From positions 1 to 20,452 of the forward strand of contig CAZFDE010000047.1 in NCBI GenBank assembly GCA_964517795.1: a DNA stretch of 20,452 bases, read 5' to 3'. Below the pieces are notes generated by a model that was not told the DNA's origin, did not search any database, and was given only the letters and a program-made list of their open reading frames with translations. Within the stretch, counting starts at the first letter, position 1, and every line of letters starts with the position of its first letter. Shown piece by piece: positions 14,862-20,452 of the stretch. The translations under genes and the position numbers were made by a program. The DNA is from CAZFDE01 sp964517795 (GTDB taxonomy: Bacteria; Planctomycetota; Phycisphaerae; Sedimentisphaerales; Anaerobacaceae).

Positions 14862-15800
14862 ATGCAGTCGGTTCAGCAAGAACGTATTATCGCGCGGTTA
14901 TCCGAGTTGCCGCTGGGAGAGACGGTACGCGAATTTCTCAATTATCTCAAAATCGAGGCGGGTCTGGCTGAAAATACGATCCTTGGCTATGGCCGGGACT
15001 TGGCGGCGTTTCTGGAGCACATCCGCCACCATAGCCTGCGAAGCATTCGCGACCTGCAACCCGGCCTGATCCAGAAATACATCCAGAAACTCGCCAGGGC
15101 CAATCGCTCGGAAAGTTCGGTCAAGCGGGCCCTGATCGCGATCCGCATGCTGCTCAAATATGCCCACCTGACCGGGCGGATCGAAGACGACTTCACCCCG
15201 ATACTCGAAGCGCCCAAGCTCTGGCAGAAGCTGCCGACGATCGCCAGTACGGACCATGTCTTCAAATTGCTCGATTCGGTGGATCCGAAAGAGCCGTTCT
15301 ATCTGCGCGACCGGACGATCCTCGAGTTATTGTATGCCACCGGTATGCGGGCCGATGAAGTTGCGAACCTGAACGTCAAAGACCTCAACCTGAACATCGG
15401 ATATGTCCGCTGCTTAGGCAAGGGCCGCAAGGAGCGGGTCATCCCATTGGGCAAAACCGCGATGGCGATTACCGAACAATACATTCGCCAACAGCGAATC
15501 GAACTTGCCAACGATAATAGCGGCGATTTTCTGCTGTTATCGCGAACCGGGCGGCCTTTAGGTCGTATTGAAATCTGGCGTATCATCAAAAAATATGCAA
15601 ATCTGGCCGGGCTGCCGAAGAAAATGACCGTCCATACGCTGCGCCATTGCTTTGCGACGCATTTACTCAGCGGCGGTGCGGATTTGCGAAGCGTTCAGGA
15701 GATGCTGGGGCACGCGGATATTGCCACTACCCAGATATACACGCATGTGGACCAGCAGCGTCTCCGTGAGATCCATCGCAAATACCACCCGCGGCCATGA
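14862..15800 (+). CDS. Tyrosine recombinase, XerC/XerD type
   Basis: Site-specific recombinase of 312 residues, most likely one of the Xer pair that resolves chromosome dimers. The N-terminal SAM-like core-binding domain (about residues 20-105) has the usual FLNYLKIEAGLAENTILGYGRDL pattern in two halves. The catalytic domain carries Arg163 (TGMRADE), Lys187 (GKGRKER), His258 and Arg261 (HTLRHCFATHLL), His284 (LGHADI) and the nucleophile Tyr293 (QIYTHV), a complete set. Full length and clean motifs argue for a housekeeping Xer protein rather than a phage or integron integrase, and no att-like repeats or cargo genes flank it. XerC and XerD cannot be told apart with confidence. The ATG at 14862 is preferred over the TTG directly before it. 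Confidence 0.92.
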   Translation: MQSVQQERIIARLSELPLGETVREFLNYLKIEAGLAENTILGYGRDLAAFLEHIRHHSLRSIRDLQPGLIQKYIQKLARANRSESSVKRALIAIRMLLKYAHLTGRIEDDFTPILEAPKLWQKLPTIASTDHVFKLLDSVDPKEPFYLRDRTILELLYATGMRADEVANLNVKDLNLNIGYVRCLGKGRKERVIPLGKTAMAITEQYIRQQRIELANDNSGDFLLLSRTGRPLGRIEIWRIIKKYANLAGLPKKMTVHTLRHCFATHLLSGGADLRSVQEMLGHADIATTQIYTHVDQQRLREIHRKYHPRP

Positions 15801-15828
15801 AAAGGATGACACGTGTACCATAAAGGGA

Positions 15829-15856
15829 TTGAAAAACCCGTAAGTTCTGGTATTAT
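15829..15856 (+). promoter_or_regulatory. Promoter of the HEAT-repeat gene
   Basis: TTGAAA (15829-15834) and TATTAT (15851-15856) are separated by 16 bases. Transcription from about 15863 excludes an upstream GTG start at 15813 and supports the ATG at 15897. Confidence 0.5.
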
Positions 15857-15896
15857 AAGGCAGTTAGTCGTTATTTATCTATACAGGATCGCTCGA

Positions 15897-18197
15897 ATGA
15901 CGTTCAGACAGTTTCTTTTTTGTATGGTTTTGTTTGTTTTCGGTTGCGGCAGTACGAATATCTCGGCCGTGACCGATGATGAATCTCTTCTGGCAAATAT
16001 CGAACAGGCGAACATCAGCAAACAGCTCAAGATCAACGCCGATGCCCTCCTGAAAGGATCGACCGAAGCGATTCGTATCGATGCGGCGACCGTGATCCTG
16101 TTCAGCAAAGACCCGGATGCACGCCTTATTTTGATCGATGCGTTGACCGAAACCGATTATCCCAATGCCCAGATCGCGATCTGTAAAGCGCTTTCCCAGA
16201 CCAAGGCCCAGCACGAAGATGTTCGCAATAAGCAAGATTTCATTGACCCGCTCATGACCGTCCTGGCCCGGACCAACAGTGAACTGGCCAAACTTGCGGC
16301 TGAAGCGACATTGATCTTTGATTATGAACAAATCGCCCCGCGGCTGATCAAGATTGCCCGCGATCCTGAGGTCGCCGAGCAAGGCCGAGCCAATGCGATC
16401 GACGCGCTGAAGTTACAGCCGGACATGCGTGCGATTTTTGCCCTGATGGACATGCTTGACGACCCGGCAATTTCCACTTATGCCCGCGAGGCCCTGAAAT
16501 CTCAAAGCATACCGGTCGCCATGGATCCACAGAAACGCCAGCAGATCAAGGAAGAACTTAAACGCAAGGGCCGCAACGCCTTTGTGCGGGACCTGCTGCT
16601 GCGCCAGGAATCGCGTATGAATCAACTGGAGCAGGAACGCAATTTCTGGAAAACGCATTTTCTCGAAGCGCTGGACACGATCTATAATACGACCACCGAT
16701 GATACGGAGCGAGGCGCTTTTCTGATCCGTCAACTCAACAGCCCCAAACAAGTCATTCGATTATGGGCGTTAGATAAGGTCTCGCAGTGGCGGGTGGGTA
16801 CCGGCAAGCTGCCGGCCGATCTGGGACCGGTCCTGATCAATCTGGTATCCGATCCTGATACCCAGGTGCGACTCAGAACGGCCCAGGTCCTCTCGCTGAT
16901 GAGCGAACTGAATTCCGCTGAAAAACTGCTCGAACAGATCGAACGCGAAACCGATCCGGATGTGCGTATGGAACTGTTTAATGCACTGGGCGGTGCGTGT
17001 GATTTCGCGTTCAGTCCGAATTCCGGCATCCAGCTCGATCCGACGATCCGCCGACGTACGCTCGATCTGGCGTTGGAATACCTGATGGATCCCAATACCG
17101 CCCGCGCGCAGCGCGGCGCAGCGGTGATCAAAGATCTGCTGGAACAGAATGGGCTGTCACCCGAACACGTCTCGCAATACCTCGACGCGCTGAACCGGCG
17201 GTATCAATCGGCGACCGAAGAGAATCTGCGCAGCGAACTATTGACCGATATGGCGGCAATCTGTGCGGCCAGCGTGTATCGCCAACAGGCCGTCGAACAA
17301 TTCGAACCGCTGTTTCACGACGTCCTGAAACAGCCGGAACTGTCCAAATTGGTCCGTCGGGCCGCGGTGGAAGGCCTCGTCAGTATCGATAAAGCTGCCG
17401 CCTTTGATTTTCTGCGTACCGGCGATGTGAACGAAACCGATCCGGCCATTCGCAAAAAAACGCTCGAGCTGGCAAGAGAATTCGCAACGGTAAAAGATTT
17501 GCCGTGGTTATTCCAAACACTCGGTCCCAATGGAAAAAACGAATTGGCGTGGCAGGCGATTCTGCGCATTTTCAAAGACAGCGACGTCCAAACGATTTTA
17601 CCCTGGCTTGATTCCGGGCAAGAAGCGGTTTCAGAAAATCTGAGTCTTACCCAACACATTTCGCTGCTGGAGATCGCACACAGCAAAGCGGCCGATCAAA
17701 ACGACAGTAGTGTCCTGCGATCGCTGCGCGATCGGCTCAGCAGCTTATATCTTCAAACCCGGCAATACGATCAGGCGGCCCAGCAGCTTGGATTGTTGAT
17801 TGAATCCGAACCGTCACCCGATACTAAAGATCAGCTCGTCGCCCGTCTGGTCGGTGTGTACTTAAAAGCCGAGAATCAGCCCGCCGTGGTTGAGGTGGTC
17901 AAAAATCGCCTGTTGACCCGCGACATCGATCCGAATGATGCGGTGATCAAGGTGATCGATGCTCATTTAAACGATCAGGCGGATCCGAATAAAGCCGCGG
18001 CGCTGATCGATGCGCTGGTCAAAATCGCTTTTAACGCAGCCGAACGGCCGAACTGGGGGGCGAAGATTGCTTCCTGGAGACCTGCGCCTGAGGTGAAAGC
18101 AAATGATCAACCGGCGCCACAAACAACGCAAAAGACATCGTCCGCCCAAAAACCGGCCGCCACCGGCAAAAACGAGCCCCAGGCTACCCCTCAATGA
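15897..18197 (+). CDS. Large HEAT-repeat protein, probable lipoprotein
   Basis: A 766-residue alpha-solenoid protein of unknown role. It starts MTFRQFLFCMVLFVFGC, a signal with a lipobox-like end at Cys17, so it is probably exported and anchored. The body is made of helical repeats of 30-40 residues with HEAT character: a conserved D-P-D/x-V-R turn (SDPDTQVRLRTAQVLSLM, TDPDVRMELFNALGG) and repeated Ala/Leu helices. A charged stretch around residues 215-260 looks coiled coil. Residues after about 610 look more like TPR repeats, ending in a low-complexity Pro-, Ala-, Gln- and Lys-rich tail of about 40 residues. Such proteins usually serve as protein-binding scaffolds. An AGGAT site precedes the ATG. 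Function is not deducible from neighbours. Confidence 0.82.
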   Translation: MTFRQFLFCMVLFVFGCGSTNISAVTDDESLLANIEQANISKQLKINADALLKGSTEAIRIDAATVILFSKDPDARLILIDALTETDYPNAQIAICKALSQTKAQHEDVRNKQDFIDPLMTVLARTNSELAKLAAEATLIFDYEQIAPRLIKIARDPEVAEQGRANAIDALKLQPDMRAIFALMDMLDDPAISTYAREALKSQSIPVAMDPQKRQQIKEELKRKGRNAFVRDLLLRQESRMNQLEQERNFWKTHFLEALDTIYNTTTDDTERGAFLIRQLNSPKQVIRLWALDKVSQWRVGTGKLPADLGPVLINLVSDPDTQVRLRTAQVLSLMSELNSAEKLLEQIERETDPDVRMELFNALGGACDFAFSPNSGIQLDPTIRRRTLDLALEYLMDPNTARAQRGAAVIKDLLEQNGLSPEHVSQYLDALNRRYQSATEENLRSELLTDMAAICAASVYRQQAVEQFEPLFHDVLKQPELSKLVRRAAVEGLVSIDKAAAFDFLRTGDVNETDPAIRKKTLELAREFATVKDLPWLFQTLGPNGKNELAWQAILRIFKDSDVQTILPWLDSGQEAVSENLSLTQHISLLEIAHSKAADQNDSSVLRSLRDRLSSLYLQTRQYDQAAQQLGLLIESEPSPDTKDQLVARLVGVYLKAENQPAVVEVVKNRLLTRDIDPNDAVIKVIDAHLNDQADPNKAAALIDALVKIAFNAAERPNWGAKIASWRPAPEVKANDQPAPQTTQKTSSAQKPAATGKNEPQATPQ

Positions 18198-18349
18198 TCG
18201 CTCTGCAATACTTTCGCTGGTATCTGCAGACCCACGAAAATTAACGAAATTTTTACACAACATACATTCAATCATAACGTGACCGGATAGGATAGCGGAT
18301 GAACTGGCTATATGGAGACACCCCTGTAGAATACGAGGGTGATGGAATA

Positions 18350-18390
18350 AAAAAGTGAGCGGTTCGTGCCCTCCGCTCACTAATTTTTTG
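18350..18390. terminator. Bidirectional intrinsic terminator
   Basis: A perfect 8-bp stem, GTGAGCGG (18355-18362) and CCGCTCAC (18373-18380), encloses a 10-base loop. A run of A precedes it and a run of T follows, so it would work on both strands. It fits between the convergent HEAT-repeat gene and the sorting-tail genes. The 153 bases between the HEAT gene and this hairpin hold only a 16-codon open frame and a weak bulged stem. Confidence 0.8.
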
Positions 18391-18502
18391 CGCTGCGGTT
18401 AACGCTGCCGTTCAATCGCTGCCTTCGAATAAGGATAGTGACTCCGAGTGCCAAAACCGACAATCATACCCCTGCCGGCATGGAAACAATGTCGTTATTC
18501 AA
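18380..18502 (-). pseudogene. Decayed third copy of the PEP-CTERM-like sorting tail
   Basis: Translated on the minus strand this reads NNDIVSMPAGV, a stop (TGA, 18464-18466), then LSVLALGVTILIRRQRLN. It lines up residue by residue with the NNGVVPVPGAVLLAALGIG and IQRQRLR tail of the gene just upstream, with one extra codon. The stop replaces a Leu codon (TTA to TGA). Similarity is also clear at DNA level (for example the shared CAGCGATT). It lies in the same frame as the gene at 18518-19150, only 15 bases after its stop. Most likely it is the leftover end of a former neighbouring gene or an older tandem copy. Confidence 0.6.
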
Positions 18503-18517
18503 GGATCGCTGGCTGCC

Positions 18518-19150
18518 TTAGCGTAATCGCTGTCTTTGAATTGCGACGGCTCCGATTCCCAAAGCGGCCAATAACACGGCTCCCGGCACGGGAACAACAC
18601 CATTATTGACATATCCTTCGCTGAAGCCGTTTTCAAATCCGATCACGTGCATTCCGATCCGCAAGTCCTTGTCCACCATATCCTGCACGACATCATCGAA
18701 CACTCCGGTGTTGATGTCGAAGCGAATGCCGAGACTTTCGCCCGGGCCAACGCCGTTTTTAGGGGCAGGATTATTTGCGCTGACCCTGAATGTTTCGGTG
18801 AAGTCCACATCCGGATCATTGCCGCCCGGTAATACTGGCGGGCTGCCGCCGGTTGCAAAGTCAACACCCGATTCAAAAGGTGCGAACGAATCGAATGTCA
18901 ACCGGCCGCCGAGATCTTCATAATAGATCTGAGCGATAACCATATCTTCTGATCCGACATTCTTAAATGTGAACAATACCATATCCGATCCGGGATCGGT
19001 CAGCTCTATGGACAATTGAGCTTCCCCGGCCGCGGCACTAACGGCGTTATTGTTGGTAATGTTCTCAAAATGGAAAATCGGACCGGCCACGGCACTCCCT
19101 GCCAAAAGCAATGAAACTCCAACCACCAAAATGGAATGTAATGCGCTCAT
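18518..19150 (-). CDS. Secreted protein with PEP-CTERM-like sorting tail
   Basis: A 210-residue exported protein of unknown role. It has a Sec signal (MSALHSILVVGVSLLLAGSA, cleavage probably after AVA), an acidic beta-rich body (about residues 23-178) with no recognised domain, and a C-terminal tail VPVPGAVLLAALGIG, hydrophobic helix and Arg-rich end (QRQRLR). The tail follows the PEP-CTERM plan (short Pro motif, membrane helix, basic end) recognised by exosortases and known from Planctomycetota, with PGA in place of PEP. No exosortase is in the window. GGGAGGAAAG lies just before the ATG. Leader and tail are shared with the next gene upstream, but the bodies are unrelated. Confidence 0.88.
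   Translation of the reverse strand: MSALHSILVVGVSLLLAGSAVAGPIFHFENITNNNAVSAAAGEAQLSIELTDPGSDMVLFTFKNVGSEDMVIAQIYYEDLGGRLTFDSFAPFESGVDFATGGSPPVLPGGNDPDVDFTETFRVSANNPAPKNGVGPGESLGIRFDINTGVFDDVVQDMVDKDLRIGMHVIGFENGFSEGYVNNGVVPVPGAVLLAALGIGAVAIQRQRLR
18519..18595. repeat. 77-bp exact repeat, copy A (sorting-tail region)
   Basis: Identical base for base to 19203-19279. It covers the last codons of the gene, from the conserved VPVPGA motif to inside the stop codon. The match ends sharply on both sides: the stop codons differ (TAA here, TAG in the other copy) and the sequence upstream is unrelated. Complete identity at silent positions points to recent copying or gene conversion. Confidence 0.95.
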
Positions 19151-19151
19151 T

Positions 19152-19201
19152 ACTTTCCTCCCAATAAAAAAGTTAAATTTTCGTTGTTATCCCAAGGGTT
19201 A
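19152..19201. repeat. 50-bp leader repeat, copy A
   Basis: Matches 19735-19784 at 46 of 50 positions. It includes the strong ribosome site GGGAGGAAAG and fills the whole gap between the two sorting-tail genes. On the minus strand it opens with CCTTGGGATAA. No convincing -10/-35 pair or hairpin was found in it. Confidence 0.9.
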
Positions 19202-19732
19202 CTAGCGTAATCGCTGTCTTTGAATTGCGACGGCTCCGATTCCCAAAGCGGCCAATAACACGGCTCCCGGCACGGGAACTATCCCACCATTGGCAGGCGG
19301 CGGGCAATCGGTCGGAAAAGTAAATTTCCAGGAACACCGCTCACCAATCGCACGACGACGTAACCAGTCTCTGATGAAGCAATTTTTTGACGGGTTACGA
19401 CAATATTCGTCAACCATTTCGCAATCGGTAAAAAGATACCCCCTCATGCGACTGCGTCCCAATCCGATTTGGCTGGGTGCCAGGAACCAATCCCTGGGCG
19501 CGAATAATCGAGTGTGCAGATTGCCCGCATCCAACTCATCCGAATTAAATGTTGTGCCGCCCATTGCGAACAACGTATTTCGTTGAATTGCCTGCAGCAT
19601 CGAATGAACAGGTGTTCTTTGTTGAAGATAACCACTCAGCTCGATTCGATTTTCCATAATGTTAAAACTCGGATTCGCCAATGCGGATACTGCACACCCA
19701 AAACACAAGATTGTAAAAACAATAGTTTTCAT
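19202..19732 (-). CDS. Second secreted protein with PEP-CTERM-like sorting tail
   Basis: A 176-residue exported protein of unknown role. The start at 19732 (MKTIVFTILCFGCAVSALA, a Sec signal) is chosen because a longer TTG start would lie inside the ribosome site GGGAGGAAAG. The mature body has no recognised domain. It contains five Cys in its second half (CEMVDEYC, KNC, ERC, TDC), which may form disulfides, and several Trp and Arg. The C-terminal VPVPGAVLLAALGIG tail and basic end are identical to those of the next gene downstream. The stretch DCEMVDEYCRNPSKNC and the rest of the body show no similarity to that neighbour. A good -35 box (TTGACA) lies upstream near 19810 but its -10 partner is weak. 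Confidence 0.85.
   Translation of the reverse strand: MKTIVFTILCFGCAVSALANPSFNIMENRIELSGYLQQRTPVHSMLQAIQRNTLFAMGGTTFNSDELDAGNLHTRLFAPRDWFLAPSQIGLGRSRMRGYLFTDCEMVDEYCRNPSKNCFIRDWLRRRAIGERCSWKFTFPTDCPPPANGGIVPVPGAVLLAALGIGAVAIQRQRLR
19203..19279. repeat. 77-bp exact repeat, copy B (sorting-tail region)
   Basis: Second copy of the sequence at 18519-18595, with no differences. It encodes the same sorting tail at the end of the upstream gene. Confidence 0.95.
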
Positions 19733-19734
19733 AG

Positions 19735-19784
19735 ACTTTCCTCCCAATAAGAAAGTTAATTTTTCGTTTTTATCCCAAGGATTA
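19735..19784. repeat. 50-bp leader repeat, copy B
   Basis: Second copy of the leader at 19152-19201, differing at four positions. It lies directly before the start of the upstream sorting-tail gene. Confidence 0.9.
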
Positions 19785-20384
19785 TCAGACTAACATTTTT
19801 ATTTTCAATGTCAAGACATATTCTTGAAATTTTCAAAAAATTATAGGTCGTACGTCGAAATGGCAAAATAGGGGATTTGCCTAATTTGACTAAGGACAAT
19901 CCTAAGTTTAAGACGCCGGAATGCCGCTAAAAAACCATCAAAATCGCATATCATCCTAATCAGGACTAAATGAAAAAATGGCCAAAATTGAACTCAGAGA
20001 AATTTATTTTCTCATACGGCCTTTATTGTGTGTAGGCAAGCAAAGGCGGGCGCAAAAAAAAGAGTAAGTTTCTTCGGCGGTTGAGCGAGATTGGCTCGGA
20101 GGGCGAGTATGAGAGCCGAAGAGTAGAGCCAAAGAAACTTACTTTCTCAGAGTATTGTCCTGAGTGCAGTATCGCAAAACGTCTCATTTTTTACAATCAG
20201 GCATATCCTGATTTGAGCCTTCGTTTATCCTTATTTTTCTACGTCTGAAAAAAGGTCCAAATCGCCTCTTTTGACATGCCGAACCGACATGGTGCCTTTC
20301 GATCTCAACTTAAAAAAAGTAAATTTAGATCAGAAGGATGTTCATCTTCTAAAAAATGGAATTTGATGTGAATCGTCAAAACGG
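19785..20384. other. 600-bp region without a convincing gene
   Basis: AT-rich between the sorting-tail genes and rpoN. It holds an imperfect 8-bp hairpin at 19865-19887 (AAAATAGG with CCTAATTT, one mismatch), a strong hairpin element at 20061-20145, and a 7-bp inverted repeat AATCAGG/CCTGATT at 20195-20213. An open frame without a start codon runs from 20036 to 20248 on the plus strand. No tRNA, transposase or standard small RNA was recognised. Confidence 0.6.
20061..20145. repeat. Hairpin element with nested inverted repeats
   Basis: The outer arms AGTAAGTTTCTT (20063-20074) and AAGAAACTTACT (20132-20143) are perfect over 12 bp. Inside lie two further perfect pairs that partly exclude each other: TTCGGC/GCCGAA (20073-20078, 20115-20120) and TTGGCTC/GAGCCAA (20091-20097, 20126-20132). 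An A-run precedes the element. It could be a mobile or REP-like repeat, or a structured RNA. Confidence 0.6.
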
Positions 20385-20452
20385 TTAATACTTTTTTCGC
20401 AGGCGGGCGGAGGGGATATTCATAAGCTGGCGGTACTTGGCGACGGTTCGGC
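20385..20452 (-). CDS. rpoN: RNA polymerase sigma-54 factor, C-terminal end (partial)
   Basis: Only the last 21 codons and the TAA stop are inside the window. They read RTVAKYRQLMNIPSARLR and end in KKY. This is the RpoN box region, the nearly invariant motif with which sigma-54 contacts the -24 promoter element; the usual form is ARRTVAKYRE followed by NIP. The identification is secure despite the short length because the motif is specific to this family. The bulk of the gene lies beyond the right edge. Confidence 0.92.
   Translation of the reverse strand, partial: RTVAKYRQLMNIPSARLRKKY

Noticed and set aside
14862..15800. Integrase of a genomic island or integron
   Set aside because: The protein has housekeeping Xer length and motifs, and no attachment-site repeats, tRNA gene or cargo genes are adjacent.
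18194..18244. 16-codon open frame (MIALQYFRWYLQTHEN) overlapping the HEAT-repeat stop by ATGA
   Set aside because: The overlap is suggestive of coupling, but the peptide is too short to judge and no ribosome site is seen.
19893..20161. AGGACAAT (19893-19900) and ATTGTCCT (20154-20161) as terminal inverted repeats of a mobile element
   Set aside because: Only 8 bases match, the pairing does not extend outward, and no flanking target duplication was seen.

Overview
The window looks like a chromosomal segment of a Planctomycetota bacterium, most likely of the Phycisphaerae. The clues are the mix of secreted sulfatase, alpha-L-fucosidase and sialidase enzymes with Tat or lipoprotein signals, two short proteins ending in a PEP-CTERM-like sorting tail (PVPGAVLLAALGIG plus an Arg cluster), and moderate GC content. 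Taxonomy is inferred from gene content only. No rRNA, tRNA, CRISPR array or insertion sequence was seen.

Layout. Positions 1-1282 (minus) hold the 5' end of a small unknown gene and a Tat lipoprotein GH29 fucosidase. Positions 1410-5758 (plus) hold a UbiA/MenA-type prenyltransferase, an AT-rich orphan membrane protein, an Asp-box sialidase-like protein and a radical SAM protein, each apparently with its own promoter. Positions 5882-10084 (plus) are a tight four-gene operon: cysD, a TauE/SafE permease, cysN and a nucleotide pyrophosphatase-like phosphodiesterase. dapB (minus) follows tail to tail. Positions 11075-14082 (plus) are a second operon of a Cys-type sulfatase and a second GH29 fucosidase whose frame is cut by an in-frame TAA; a palindromic operator lies over its promoter. 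Then come a small lipoprotein gene (minus), a XerC/XerD-type recombinase and a HEAT-repeat lipoprotein (plus), a bidirectional terminator, a decayed sorting-tail remnant and two PEP-CTERM-type genes (minus). A 600-bp non-coding region with a strong hairpin leads to the 3' end of rpoN (minus).

How the genes fit together. The secreted sulfatase, two fucosidases and sialidase-like protein suggest use of sulfated, fucosylated glycans outside the cytoplasm (inference). The cysD-permease-cysN operon would import sulfate and activate it to adenosine 5'-phosphosulfate. No APS kinase or APS/PAPS reductase is in the window. The CysD carries a CC...CxxC cysteine pattern like the iron-sulfur ligands of APS reductases.

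The most unusual points are the modular PEP-CTERM genes (near-identical leader and identical tail around unrelated bodies, plus a decayed third tail), the split fucosidase, the cysteine-rich CysD with a translationally coupled phosphodiesterase, and the sulfatase-operon palindrome. Promoters and terminators were called by eye and are less certain than the coding genes.
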